A stretch of 64,000 bases of DNA from an uncultured Acetatifactor sp. (GCA_910584375.1 CAJUAH010000015.1:25240-89239), one strand, 5' to 3'; counted from the first letter of the stretch, positions 50,501 to 59,048 are shown. Program-made: numbers and translations. The notes: generated by a model not told the origin, from the sequence alone.

Positions 50501-51992
50501 CGCCAGCTATGTCAAGCTGGTGGAGAATCTGGATCTGATCCAGCTCAACTCCTTTGGATGCGGACTGGACGCGGTAACCACCGACCAGGTGAATGATATC
50601 CTGTCCGGCTCGGGCAAGATCTACACCTGCCTGAAGATCGACGAAGTGAACAATCTGGGAGCGGCCAGAATCCGTGTGCGCTCTCTCCTGTCCGCCATCC
50701 GCGTGCGGGAACAAAAGGCGGAGCAACGGGCCATTCATTCCAGCGCTATCAGGAAAGTGCAGTTTACCGAGGAGATGCGCAGAGATTACACGATCCTCTG
50801 CCCTCAGATGTCTCCCATCCACTTTGATATATTTGAGAAGGCTTTTGCCGCCTGCGGCTATCACTTTGAAGTACTGACCAACGATAACAAGCACTCCGTA
50901 GATGTGGGCCTGAAATACGTAAACAATGACGCATGTTATCCATCTCTGTTGGTGGTGGGGCAGATCATGGAGGCCCTGCTCTCCGGCAAGTATGACCTAA
51001 GCAAAACGGCCGTTATCATGACCCAGACCGGAGGCGGCTGCCGGGCCACCAACTATATCGGTTTTATCCGCCGGGCATTGGAAAAGGCAGGCATGGCTCA
51101 GATTCCGGTGATTTCCCTGAATCTGGGCAGTATCGAGACCAACCCCGGTTTCCACCTGAACCTGAACCTGCTGATGCGGGCCGCGCTGGCCGCCCAGATC
51201 GGCGACATCTTCATGCGCTGTGTCTACCGGATGCGCCCTTATGAGGAAGTTCCCGGCAGCGTGGAGGCCGTACACCGGAAATGGCTGAAGATCGCTCAGG
51301 ACTATGTATCGGCAAAACATATCAACCTGGCGAAGTTTCCCGGCATGTGCCGGAAAATGATCCAAGAGTTCGACGCCATACCCCTGCGGGATATCAAAAA
51401 GCCTCGGGTAGGTATCGTAGGCGAGATCCTGGTGAAATTCTCCCCTGCGGGCAACAACCACCTGGTGGAGCTGCTGGAGGCCGAAGGGGCGGAGGCCGTG
51501 GTTCCCGACCTGATGGATTTTATGTTGTACTGTTTCTACAACCAGATCTACAAGGCACAGCATCTGGGCACCAGCAAAAAGGCCGCAAGACTTTCCTCGC
51601 TGGGTATCTGGGCCATAGAACATGTTCTGCGGGGTGCGGCGGCCAAGGCTTTCGCCAGGAGCGAACATTTTGATCCGCCCACCCCCATCCGGGAGATCGT
51701 GGAATACGCCAAGCCCATTGTTTCCATCGGAAATCAAACCGGAGAAGGCTGGTTCCTCACCGGGGAGATGGTGGAACTGATCCACGAAAATGTGCCCAAT
51801 ATTGTGTGTACCCAGCCATTCGGCTGCCTGCCCAACCACGTGGTAGGCAAGGGCGTGATCAAGGCCCTGCGGAAAGCTTACCCGGCCTCCAACATTGTGG
51901 CCATCGACTACGATCCCGGCGCCAGCGAAGTAAACCAGTTAAACCGCATCAAACTGATGCTGTCCACCGCAAACAAAAATCTGGAACAATGA
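47583..51992 (+). CDS. Giant 2-hydroxyacyl-CoA dehydratase activase-type protein (BadF/DUF2229/HgdB-like)
   Basis: A 1,469-residue cytoplasmic protein. Two ASKHA ATPase modules begin GIDIGSTTVK (21-30) and GIDAGSTTTK (336-345); each carries the [4Fe-4S] cysteines of activators (C139/C178; C458/C497). A linker (about 600-645) rich in Asp/Asn/Gly has four or more cysteines, and CKGCTNNC (666-673) opens a DUF2229-like domain. The C-terminal part resembles HgdB-type dehydratase subunits (TQTGGGCRATNYIGFI). Such proteins use ATP to lower the potential of electrons for 2-hydroxyacyl-CoA dehydration or similar reductions. No HgdA partner is adjacent. The substrate is unknown. It uses its own promoter and terminator. 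Confidence 0.9.
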   Translation: MSNNCMSCDAVNPRLPEYTLGIDIGSTTVKIAILDKEHTILFSDYERHYANIRETLSALLQKAYKRLGNALLHPMITGSGGLTLAHHLGVPFTQEVIAVATALKELAPKTDVAIELGGEDAKIIYFEGGNVEQRMNGICAGGTGSFIDQMASLIQTDAAGLNEYAKNYRSLYTIAARCGVFAKTDIQPLINEGATKEDLAASIFQAVVNQTISGLACGKPIRGHVAFLGGPLHFLSELKKAFIRTLKLDEEHIMDTDNSHLFAAMGSAMNANDDVCYTMEEMVAKLSEEIKMEFEVERMEPLFATQEEYDAFQARHARHKVGAGDLASYRGNAFLGIDAGSTTTKIALVGEDGSLLYSFYSNNDGSPLKTAIRSLKEIYRQLPEDVQIVRSCSTGYGEALMKAAFLLDDGEVETVAHYYAAAFFNPQVDCILDIGGQDMKCIKIKNQTVDSVQLNEACSSGCGSFIETFAKSLNYSVQDFAQAALFARHPIDLGTRCTVFMNSKVKQAQKEGASVADISAGLAYSVIKNALFKVIKVSDASELGREIVVQGGTFYNDAVLRSFEKIAGCEAIRPDIAGIMGAFGAALIARERYMQCCSIRTNENHGNLYNADSRDDEDSITGEDIDNTRCENHGGNCGSENAGYRTSMLTYEQICNLQFETSMAKCKGCTNNCRLTINKFSGGRQYISGNRCERGIGGQKNAHNVPNLFEYKLKRLFTYESLPADEAPRGAVGIPRVLNMYENYPFWHVFFTRLGYRVVLSPVSTRQIYELGIESIPSESECYPAKLAHGHVSWLIKQGIKFIFYPALFYERNEFGEANNHYNCPIVTSYSENIKNNVEEIKSENITFRNPFMAFTSQETIADALIKEFTEIPAQEVRQAVASAWEELEKARQDMRDKGEETLQYLKQTGKRGIVLAGRPYHIDPEINHGIPELITSYDIAVLTEDSISHLADPERPLIVSDQWMYHSRLYAAASYVKLVENLDLIQLNSFGCGLDAVTTDQVNDILSGSGKIYTCLKIDEVNNLGAARIRVRSLLSAIRVREQKAEQRAIHSSAIRKVQFTEEMRRDYTILCPQMSPIHFDIFEKAFAACGYHFEVLTNDNKHSVDVGLKYVNNDACYPSLLVVGQIMEALLSGKYDLSKTAVIMTQTGGGCRATNYIGFIRRALEKAGMAQIPVISLNLGSIETNPGFHLNLNLLMRAALAAQIGDIFMRCVYRMRPYEEVPGSVEAVHRKWLKIAQDYVSAKHINLAKFPGMCRKMIQEFDAIPLRDIKKPRVGIVGEILVKFSPAGNNHLVELLEAEGAEAVVPDLMDFMLYCFYNQIYKAQHLGTSKKAARLSSLGIWAIEHVLRGAAAKAFARSEHFDPPTPIREIVEYAKPIVSIGNQTGEGWFLTGEMVELIHENVPNIVCTQPFGCLPNHVVGKGVIKALRKAYPASNIVAIDYDPGASEVNQLNRIKLMLSTANKNLEQ

Positions 51993-51996
51993 ATAT

Positions 51997-52036
51997 AAAG
52001 CAGGCAGGGAATCCTTTCATTCCCTGCCTGCTTTTT
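51997..52036 (+). terminator. Terminator after the dehydratase-activase gene
   Basis: A perfect 16-bp stem AAAGCAGGCAGGGAAT/ATTCCCTGCCTGCTTT with a 6-base loop starts 5 bp after the stop and is followed by TTC. Confidence 0.92.
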
Positions 52037-52104
52037 CAGGCTATATGCCGAAACTTCCCTTTTGCAGCGCGGGCCGCCTCCCCCCCTTTCTGCCGGGTAT
52101 ACGG

Positions 52105-52878
52105 TCACGGTTTACCGACTACAATAACGGCCGTTCCTTTTTCTTCAAGGGGAACTATATGCTCTTCCAGGCAATCCCAGTCTGTGATAATGTAATCAAA
52201 AACACCTGTTTCACATACTTTGATAAAAGAATCCACACCGATTTTGGCGCCTGGCATCAACAGGCATTTTCTCCTGCTGTTTTTGATCACCGCCCGCTGA
52301 AATGCCGCCGTCTCATCTGTTCCGTTGGACAGACCAAAATCTGCAGTCAGACCTGCTCCGGTGATAAAGCAGAGATCAAAATGCATCCGGCTGACAAAAT
52401 CAACAGCCAGGCTGTCCACCAGAGAACCGCTCTGCCGCATCTTCCCCCCCGCGAGATAAACGTCGATATTATCAAAGTTTCTGAGCTCCTTTCCGATATC
52501 CACCGAATTGACCACCACCGTATAATACCGGTCTCTGGGCAGGGACGGTATCATCAGATAACCCAGCGATCCGCCTGTCAGGTAAATGGTTTCATTCTCG
52601 CCGATCATTTGGGCCGCTCTACACGCAATCGCCTTGTAGTTATCAAATATTGGCATCTCCTCAAATTTGCGATCCACAGGCGGTCTTACACTGACCGGCT
52701 GTAACAGGATCGCTCCTCCGTGCGTTCTTTTGCAGACGCCTCTTTGCTCCAACAGGCGCAGGTCCCTTCGCGCGGACTCATCAGATATTCCATATTCCTC
52801 CGTGATCTGCGCAACAGTGATCTTGCCGTTTTTCTGAATCGTATCCACGATTCTCTGGTGACGTTCCTCCATAAACAT
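52105..52878 (-). CDS. DeoR/GlpR-family transcriptional regulator
   Basis: A 257-residue repressor. The DeoR HTH (about 5-57) has RIVDTIQKNGKITVAQITEE and ISDESARRDLRLLEQRGVCKR-type residues, followed by THGGAIL. The C-terminal DeoRC sugar-phosphate domain has YLTGGSLGYL and LCFITGAGLTADFGLSN. DeoR proteins respond to phosphorylated sugars; no sugar operon is adjacent, so targets may lie elsewhere. It has its own perfect promoter with a palindrome beside the start point, suggesting autoregulation. Confidence 0.93.
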   Translation of the reverse strand: MFMEERHQRIVDTIQKNGKITVAQITEEYGISDESARRDLRLLEQRGVCKRTHGGAILLQPVSVRPPVDRKFEEMPIFDNYKAIACRAAQMIGENETIYLTGGSLGYLMIPSLPRDRYYTVVVNSVDIGKELRNFDNIDVYLAGGKMRQSGSLVDSLAVDFVSRMHFDLCFITGAGLTADFGLSNGTDETAAFQRAVIKNSRRKCLLMPGAKIGVDSFIKVCETGVFDYIITDWDCLEEHIVPLEEKGTAVIVVGKP

Positions 52879-52905
52879 CTTTTATGCACCTCCCTAATGT
52901 TATGC

Positions 52906-52952
52906 AACAAGCTTGTTAAAGAGATTATATATTATATTCGGTCATTTGTCAA
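52906..52952 (-). promoter_or_regulatory. Promoter and palindrome of the DeoR gene
   Basis: The minus strand reads TTGACA (52947-52952), a 17-bp spacer and TATAAT (52924-52929). A perfect 12-bp palindrome AACAAGCTTGTT (52906-52917) lies 6 bp downstream of the -10 box, over the start point. Consensus promoter plus operator suggests tight autorepression. Confidence 0.8.
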
Positions 52953-53006
52953 TATTTTCGGTAACCGTTTATGTGGTTTATGGATTTATATTTGCAATCA
53001 GACATG

Positions 53007-53029
53007 AAAAAAGGAGGTTTTCGCCTCCT
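53007..53029 (-). terminator. Terminator after purC
   Basis: A 6-bp stem AGGAGG/CCTCCT with a 6-base loop (53012-53029) is followed by TTTTTTC on the minus strand. It lies 90 bp after the purC stop. Confidence 0.8.
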
Positions 53030-53119
53030 CTTTCACTTTAACACTTATACGCCGCCCTGGCGGGCACTCAAATCAGGGTGTAAAGCTGTATCTCACGTTA
53101 TGCTCCTCCGCGCAATCCT

Positions 53120-53989
53120 TCACTCCAGGGGAGTACCCGTGAGCAATTCATACCCCTGCAAATACTTCTCTATGGTCTTATCCACGATCTCCTGAGGCAG
53201 TTCCCAGTCATGCTCATGACTCTTCAACCAATCCCGGGCAAACTGCTTGTCAAAAGAAGGCTGGGCGTGTCCCGGCTCATACCCCTCCGCAGGCCAGAAA
53301 CGGGAAGAATCAGGCGTCAACATCTCATCTCCCAGCACAATATTTCCATCCTCGTCCAGACCGAACTCAAATTTGGTATCCGCGATGATGATACCGCGGG
53401 TCAAAGCGTACTCCGCGCACTTCCTGTACAGTGCAATGGTGTAGTCGCGCAGTTTCTCCCCATACTCACGGCCCTTGCCGGGGAAACGTTTCTCCAGATA
53501 CTCCACGCTCTGCTCAAAGGATATGTTCTCGTCATGATCGCCGATCTCGGCCTTGGTGGATGGCGTATAAACAGGCTCCGGCAGTTTGGCGGACTCTTTC
53601 AGTCCCTCCGGCAGCCGGATGCCGCACACGGTGCCGTCCTTCTGATAGCTGGCCCAGCCGCTGCCAGTGATATATCCTCTCACTATGCATTCCACAGGCA
53701 GCATCTCCAGCTTACGGCACATCATACTGTTGCCTTCAAAACGTTCCTGCCGGAAAAATTCGGGCATATCCTTCACATCCACCGAGATCATATGGTTGGG
53801 CACTATATCGCTGGTCATATCGAACCAGAATTTGGACATCTGGGTCAGCACTGTCCCCTTTTTCGTCACCTGATTCTTCAGGATCACATCAAAACAGCTG
53901 ATGCGGTCTGTGGCCACCATAATCAGGGTGTCCCCATTGTCGTAGATCTCCCGTACCTTTCCTTCCTTTATCGGCTTTAATTCCTGCAT
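53120..53989 (-). CDS. purC: Phosphoribosylaminoimidazole-succinocarboxamide synthase
   Basis: Ligates aspartate to CAIR in purine synthesis. The 289 residues are the long form. The start KEGKVREIYDNGDTLIMVAT, then DRISCFDVI and RGYITGSGWASYQKDGTVCG, are SAICAR synthase signatures; GIIIADTKFEFGLDEDGNIV and DEMLTPDSSRFW give the Asp/Glu ATP-binding motif. AGGAGG precedes the ATG. It stands alone, not in a pur operon. A leader of about 235 bases with strong secondary structure lies upstream. Confidence 0.96.
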   Translation of the reverse strand: MQELKPIKEGKVREIYDNGDTLIMVATDRISCFDVILKNQVTKKGTVLTQMSKFWFDMTSDIVPNHMISVDVKDMPEFFRQERFEGNSMMCRKLEMLPVECIVRGYITGSGWASYQKDGTVCGIRLPEGLKESAKLPEPVYTPSTKAEIGDHDENISFEQSVEYLEKRFPGKGREYGEKLRDYTIALYRKCAEYALTRGIIIADTKFEFGLDEDGNIVLGDEMLTPDSSRFWPAEGYEPGHAQPSFDKQFARDWLKSHEHDWELPQEIVDKTIEKYLQGYELLTGTPLE

Positions 53990-54327
53990 TCTCTTCTCCT
54001 CCTATTTGAGTCCCGCATATCCCCTACCAGCACACAGATCCGGTGCTCCACACGGGACCGCTTGGGCGTCCCCATATGGAGCAGGGTACTGTCCGGGGAT
54101 ATGCTGTTTTAAGTTCCGCAGATCCCTGCTTTACAACTTCCATTGTAACGGGTTTTCTCCTATCCCGCAATAACGGAAACTTCACATTTTACGCCATAAT
54201 CCTACCTGCGGTTGTATTCCGATCCAGCCACTATTGTATACTATTTTTTCCGGCATTGCAACCGAAACACATCTGTGCATCACATATTCTCCCTTGCACT
54301 GGCCTGCTGGATGCAGCCGATACACTA
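53990..54327 (-). promoter_or_regulatory. Long purC leader and gap, with a structured region
   Basis: The promoter lies at 54233-54261: minus-strand TTGCAA, a 17-bp spacer, TACAAT. A branched fold follows at 54015-54104: outer arms GCATATCCCC/GGGGATATGC, an inner arm pair TGCTCCA/TGGAGCA (54044-54083) and the innermost GGGAC/GTCCC (54054-54072). No T-run follows. I see no purine-riboswitch core or ykkC/PRPP-type consensus. The leader ends with AGGAGG near the purC start, so translation control is possible. Confidence 0.55.
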
Positions 54328-55239
54328 TTAATCCCGATACACATTCTTAAAGGCTCTGTAGGTTCTGCTCATCCCCTCCTCCAGGGAAGTATAGACCAAC
54401 CCCAGCTCCCGCAGGCTCTTGCCGTTGTCATACAGCTCCGTCTCCTGTGCCATGACGGCAAAGGGCAGCGGTAAGCCCTGTCTCTGGGCCTGCTCCGCGG
54501 ACAGGGGCAGTTCCCGTACCGACCCGTCGCATACCCCCAGCAGCGTATCCGCCAGACTGCCGTAAGTCACCGGCTCCCCCATACAGATATTATAGGCCTG
54601 CCCGTAGGTCAATGGATTACACAGACATCGCCGGATTGCCTCCGCCGCGTCCTTCACATACACCAACTGGAACTGCCCGTCCGCGTCAGTGATCCTGGGC
54701 AGTATCTGTTGCTGTACCATCAACTGTATATATGCGGATTCCCGAGGGGCGTAATTATAGGGCCCATAGAGAATCCCCGGACGCAATACCGTCCATGCCA
54801 CTTCCCGCTCTCCGCATACCTGCCGCAGTTCTCTCTCCAGGGCCACTTTTCCCGTGATATAGGTTCCCGCCTCCCCAGGCAGAGTTCTCTCCTCAAAGGC
54901 CGCGTCCTCCGCTCTGTATCCGCCTGTCCCCCGGCGGTACACATCCACGGTGCTGATAAAAATATACTGACCGGGTTTCACCGGCATATTGTCCAGTACG
55001 CACCGGATATCCCCCGGTTCATAGGCGCAAAAATCCACCACGGCGTCATACTCTCCGGGCAATCCCCGCCAGAGGGCCGGATCCCTGCGGTCTCCCTGTA
55101 TCTGTGCCGCACCCAGCTCCGCCATGGAATACGTACCCCGGTTCACCACTGTGATCTCCTGCTGTTTTGCGGTCTGCATCACAAACACCCTGCCATAAAA
55201 ATAGCTGCCGCCAATCACCAGAACTTTCATAATATCCAA
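54328..55239 (-). CDS. NAD-dependent epimerase/dehydratase-family protein (extended SDR)
   Basis: A 303-residue sugar-nucleotide-type short-chain dehydrogenase. The NAD motif is GGSYFYGR (about 9-16), with a VDFCAYEPGDI strand and the substrate stretch YIFISTVDVYRR with catalytic Tyr seen later in EAGTYITGKVALER (YxxxK). Its start is TTG at 55237-55239 with GGAGG 5 bases upstream; an ATG follows at 55228-55230. It is probably a UDP-sugar epimerase or mRNA-binding CSP41-like group member; the substrate is not assignable. Confidence 0.85.
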   Translation of the reverse strand: MDIMKVLVIGGSYFYGRVFVMQTAKQQEITVVNRGTYSMAELGAAQIQGDRRDPALWRGLPGEYDAVVDFCAYEPGDIRCVLDNMPVKPGQYIFISTVDVYRRGTGGYRAEDAAFEERTLPGEAGTYITGKVALERELRQVCGEREVAWTVLRPGILYGPYNYAPRESAYIQLMVQQQILPRITDADGQFQLVYVKDAAEAIRRCLCNPLTYGQAYNICMGEPVTYGSLADTLLGVCDGSVRELPLSAEQAQRQGLPLPFAVMAQETELYDNGKSLRELGLVYTSLEEGMSRTYRAFKNVYRD

Positions 55240-55258
55240 ACTTCCCTCCTGTCCCCGC

Positions 55259-55669
55259 TTATTTCATATACAAACCCACCACTTCCATATTGGCGTCATA
55301 TCCCACCTGGAAAGTCACGATCTGTTTCTCATACTGCGCTTTGACCCGAACTACGGCATAATCCTCCCCCTCGATCTTCTGACCGCTTACCTCGGTGTCG
55401 TTGATCTGCGCAAAGGCTCCGCCATTTCCATAGGTTTCTTCACAGGCGGCCTTAAGTTCCTCTGTGGGCAACACCTCCTTCATATCCTCCCGGAAGGTCT
55501 CATACACCTGTTCATATTCCTCCGCATTCAGCCATTCCACGATCTGTTTCGTCTGCTGCTCCAACTGCTCCTGCGAAAATACCTCCGCAAGCGGCATTGT
55601 AGGGTTCCCGCAACCCGTCAGCAGTGCCGTTATCATTACAGCCAGTCCCATTGCTATCTTTTTCTTCAT
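55259..55669 (-). CDS. DUF3887-type lipoprotein
   Basis: A 136-residue lipoprotein. The signal ends in LTGC (Cys20). The mature part (WLNAEEYEQVYETFREDMKE, then a beta-rich VRVKAQYEKQIVTFQVGYD) fits the small DUF3887 fold, related to NTF2-like proteins. It lies 19 bp upstream of the epimerase start on the same strand. The function is unknown. Confidence 0.75.
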   Translation of the reverse strand: MKKKIAMGLAVMITALLTGCGNPTMPLAEVFSQEQLEQQTKQIVEWLNAEEYEQVYETFREDMKEVLPTEELKAACEETYGNGGAFAQINDTEVSGQKIEGEDYAVVRVKAQYEKQIVTFQVGYDANMEVVGLYMK

Positions 55670-55707
55670 ATTACCGCGCTCCTCCTGTCATCTGCCCTGT
55701 CTCCATA

Positions 55708-56304
55708 TTACCGCGTTTCCCCTGTCATCTGCCTCGTCTTCCTCTGCCATTGCATATATTCTTCCTCGCAGCGTTCAAACACACCCTCGTCCTCCAGCCT
55801 GAGATACCATCGATCCCAGATTTCTTTCAATAACGCTTGATATGGTTTCCAGTCCTCCTCCATCTGTTCCCGTGTATAATGCTGTTGACAATGCCTGTCC
55901 TGTCGGCCCTCCAGATACCGTCCTCCTTTGGGGCGACGCTCATAGGGCAGGCCGCACCCCTTTTCCGTCAATGCGATACATTCTCCCATAGCGTCCACTC
56001 CAATAAAAGTGAAACATTTATGTCTCATGCGGATATAATAATACGGTCCTGTCTGTCCACTGAAATGGTCTATCGCGCATTGGCTCTCCTGCAGCCAACT
56101 CTCCAGTTCTGAAATGTCGGGCAATCTATCCCGCCCATCGCCACTGTCCTGTTCCGCACCGTTCCGCAGTTCCCGTTCTTCCCCGGCTCTCCTCGCCAAC
56201 TCCCGCAGCATATCCTCCGGCGACAGACTGCATCCCTTTGCCTTGCAGCAGACTCCTCCGCAGGTTCTGCATATTTCCTCACTCACATAGCCTTCATCCA
56301 TCAT
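55708..56304 (-). CDS. Cys-rich protein, possibly YkgJ/CxxCxxCC-like
   Basis: The N-terminal cysteines (EEICRTCGGVCCKAKGC) form a compact metal-binding cluster like that of YkgJ-family (UPF0153) proteins, and further Cys residues follow (CAIDH, KCFTFIGVDAMGECIALTEK, CGLPYERRP). I chose the ATG at 56302-56304 because the longer frame overlaps dprA by 58 bases and has a GTG without a ribosome site. That gives 198 residues. It lies just after dprA. Probably a Zn or Fe-S protein; role unknown. Confidence 0.65.
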   Translation of the reverse strand: MMDEGYVSEEICRTCGGVCCKAKGCSLSPEDMLRELARRAGEERELRNGAEQDSGDGRDRLPDISELESWLQESQCAIDHFSGQTGPYYYIRMRHKCFTFIGVDAMGECIALTEKGCGLPYERRPKGGRYLEGRQDRHCQQHYTREQMEEDWKPYQALLKEIWDRWYLRLEDEGVFERCEEEYMQWQRKTRQMTGETR

Positions 56305-56357
56305 ACGCACCTTCGCCAACACATTTTTTTCATTATACACCAAAATCTTTGCCCCCG

Positions 56358-57488
56358 TCAAATATCCAGGGAAAACCATCCCGGACTGTTCTGTTTTGCC
56401 ACCCCTTTCAGGCACAAATGCATCAATATGGTCAGCAGATTGTTGGAAAATGTCCGAAAGCCCCTCTCCGTAAGCTTGAACTGCAATTGATCCCGTATCC
56501 GTTCAAGGGGCTGGGGATACAGATCCAGGGTCTCCAGCACCACCGCCTCCTCCGGCGTGATGGGGGGCATAACGGGCCCTTCCTCCTCTTTGGCCCGCTT
56601 GGATATACAGCATGCCAGTTTTTCGGGAAAAGACTGTCGCAGCCCTTCCATAAAATCCCTGGGAGACAAAAATACCAGCGCGCCGTCCTTAACCAGCTTA
56701 TTGCAGCCGTCGCTGAGCCTGTCCGTGATCCGTCCCGGCACCGCATAGACTTCCCGCCCCTGTTCCAGCGCCATATCCACCGTGATCAGAGTGCCGCTCT
56801 TTTGCCGCGCTTCCACCACCACCAGCGCATCCGCCAGGCCGCTCACGATCCGATTTCTCGGCGGAAAGAGCTGGGGCCTGGGAACCGTGCCCGGCGAATA
56901 GATGGAAAGTACGCCTCCCTGCACCAGCATACGGTCATATATGGGCCGGTTATCCCTGGGATAACATATGTCCACCCCATTGCCCAGGATGGCATAGGAT
57001 TGTCCCCCGGCGTTCAATGCCGCCAGCTGGCTGACGCCGTCTATGCCCCTGGCCATGCCGCTGATCACCTGTATTCCGGCCGCCCCCAGCTCCTTGCCCA
57101 GCTCTGCGGCTACAAAGCGCCCGTAATCTGAGCATTCCCGGGCGCCTACCACCGCTACGGACAGCTTTTCCGCCTGAGGCAGCTGTCCCTTATAGTAGAC
57201 ACAAAAGGGATGATCCGGTATATGCCGCAGACGTTCCGGATATTCCTCATCCGCCGTGCATACGCAGCATATATGTTTGTCTCTCAGACGTTCATACTCC
57301 CGATCCACATCCCAGGTTTTGCGCGTCTCGATAAGCTTTTCCGTTTTTTCTTTTTCCAGCACCATCTCCAGATGCTTATCCCGGGCTCCATATACGGCGT
57401 CGCCTGACCCAAACGCCTCCAGCAGCCGCTCCCGTCCCGCTGTCCCAAGGCCCTCCGCATTTGCCAGCCAATACAAATATTTGTCCAT
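56358..57488 (-). CDS. dprA: DNA-processing protein DprA/Smf
   Basis: Loads RecA on incoming single-stranded DNA in transformation. The 376 residues have an N-terminal HhH-like region, then the Rossmann domain (VAVVGARECSDYGRF, SGMARGIDGVSQLAALNAGG, AILGNGVDICYPRDN) and the FPPRNRIVSGLADALVVVEA block typical of DprA. The C-terminal winged helix is present (about 310-370). It follows comM by 6 bp, an order common in Firmicutes. No other competence genes are in the window. Confidence 0.95.
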   Translation of the reverse strand: MDKYLYWLANAEGLGTAGRERLLEAFGSGDAVYGARDKHLEMVLEKEKTEKLIETRKTWDVDREYERLRDKHICCVCTADEEYPERLRHIPDHPFCVYYKGQLPQAEKLSVAVVGARECSDYGRFVAAELGKELGAAGIQVISGMARGIDGVSQLAALNAGGQSYAILGNGVDICYPRDNRPIYDRMLVQGGVLSIYSPGTVPRPQLFPPRNRIVSGLADALVVVEARQKSGTLITVDMALEQGREVYAVPGRITDRLSDGCNKLVKDGALVFLSPRDFMEGLRQSFPEKLACCISKRAKEEEGPVMPPITPEEAVVLETLDLYPQPLERIRDQLQFKLTERGFRTFSNNLLTILMHLCLKGVAKQNSPGWFSLDI

Positions 57489-57494
57489 CTTTTC

Positions 57495-59048
57495 TCACTT
57501 CCCCCCGTATGTCCTCTCCGTGAATCGATAAGCCAACGCCTCGCTGAGATGTTCCTCCCGTATGCGGTCCGAATGGCCCAGATCCGCAATGGTTCTGGCC
57601 ACCTTCAAAACCCGATGGTATGTTCTGGCGCTGAGATCCAGCCGTCTGTACGCCAACTCCATAAGTCGTTTTTCTGTTTCTCCGAGGGCGCAGGATTGCT
57701 CCAGTTCCCGTGGCTCCATATCTCCGTTAAAGGAGTAGGATTTGCCTCGAAAGCGCTCCTCCTGCACCGCCCTGGCCTCCATGACCCGCCTCCTGATCTC
57801 CCCGCTGCTCTCTCCCTGCCCCATAGACTGCAATTTCTCCAGTTCTATGCGACTGGTCTCCACATACATATCCATGCGGTCCAGCAGCGGCCCGGAAAGC
57901 CGATTCCAGTACTTTTTCAGTTCCGGCTCGCTGCAGCGGCACCTGTTCTTATCGGGAAAGTACCCGCATTTGCATGGATTCATGGCGCATACCAGCATAA
58001 AATCCGCCGGGTAGATATAGTTGCCCTGCGCCCTGGCTATATTGATCTGACGGTCCTCCAGGGGCTGTCTCAAGGATTCCAACAGGTTGCGGGGAAATTC
58101 GGTCAGTTCGTCAAGAAAGAGGATCCCTCTGTGGGCCAATGAGACGGCCCCGGGACGCATATGGACGCCGCCGCCTGTCAGCGCGGCTCCGGAAACGGTA
58201 TGATGCGGACTCTGAAAAGGTCGGCGGAGAATCAGGGGATTGTCCCGGTCCAGCATTCCGGCCACACTGTGAACAGCCGTCACTTCAATGCTCTCCTGCC
58301 ATGTCATGGGCGGCAGGATACCCGCCATGGCCCGGGCGATCATGCTCTTACCCCCGCCGGGCGGACCCGACATCAGCAGATTGTGAAATCCCGCCGCCGC
58401 GATCTCCGCCGCCCGTCTTGCGATCTCCTGCCCTTTTATCTCAGAAAAATCACAGTCGCTATTATGCAATTCCCTTTCCAGGAGCTGCCGGGTGTCGCAG
58501 GGCTGCACCGGCAGCAATTCCTCCCGTCTGTCCGGATCCTCTTCCTGCAAAAAGGCCGTCAACTGGCAGATATTGCGTGCGCCTCTGACCCGGATATCCG
58601 GTATCACACTGCCCTCTATCCTGTTTTCCCAGGGGACGATGCAGGTACCTATCCCCCGCAGCGCCGCAGCTTTCACGATGGGCAGTATACCGCTGATGGG
58701 CTTGATCTCTCCGTCCAGCCCCAGTTCTCCCGCGAACAGAATATTTTCCGTGGATTCTTCCCGAAAATACCCCAGCGTTTGCAGGATCCCCACGGCAATA
58801 GGGACGTCAAACCCCGTCCCGTCCTTTTTCAGGTCGGCCGGAGCCAGATTGATGGTCACCTTTTTGGGCGGAATATCAAATCCCGCGTTTTTCAGCGACA
58901 CCTGCACCCGTTCCCTGGCCTCCCGCACTTCGCCGCTCAGAGATCCCACCATGGAAAAGCCGGGCAGTCCTGTGGATATATCCACCTCCACATGGATCAG
59001 ATTGGCCTCAATACCGTACAGAGACCCTGTCATTATCGAACCGTACAT
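57495..59048 (-). CDS. comM: ComM/YifB-family Mg-chelatase-like AAA+ ATPase
   Basis: ComM helps branch migration during natural transformation in Gram-negatives; the Firmicute homologue is usually called YifB. The 517 residues begin MYGSIMTGSLYGIEANLIHV at 59048, chosen because it is the family start; a GGAG site lies 11 bases upstream, and the upstream 56 codons of the frame are not conserved. N-terminal Lon-like fold, then Walker A GPPGGGKSMIARAM (about 226-239), Walker B ILFLDELTEFPRN, sensor region, and the C-terminal Mg-chelatase domain. It is followed by dprA. Confidence 0.94.
   Translation of the reverse strand: MYGSIMTGSLYGIEANLIHVEVDISTGLPGFSMVGSLSGEVREARERVQVSLKNAGFDIPPKKVTINLAPADLKKDGTGFDVPIAVGILQTLGYFREESTENILFAGELGLDGEIKPISGILPIVKAAALRGIGTCIVPWENRIEGSVIPDIRVRGARNICQLTAFLQEEDPDRREELLPVQPCDTRQLLERELHNSDCDFSEIKGQEIARRAAEIAAAGFHNLLMSGPPGGGKSMIARAMAGILPPMTWQESIEVTAVHSVAGMLDRDNPLILRRPFQSPHHTVSGAALTGGGVHMRPGAVSLAHRGILFLDELTEFPRNLLESLRQPLEDRQINIARAQGNYIYPADFMLVCAMNPCKCGYFPDKNRCRCSEPELKKYWNRLSGPLLDRMDMYVETSRIELEKLQSMGQGESSGEIRRRVMEARAVQEERFRGKSYSFNGDMEPRELEQSCALGETEKRLMELAYRRLDLSARTYHRVLKVARTIADLGHSDRIREEHLSEALAYRFTERTYGGK

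Noticed and set aside
53990..54230. Known purine or PRPP riboswitch upstream of purC
   Set aside because: I could not fit the conserved core residues of either; only generic stems are visible.
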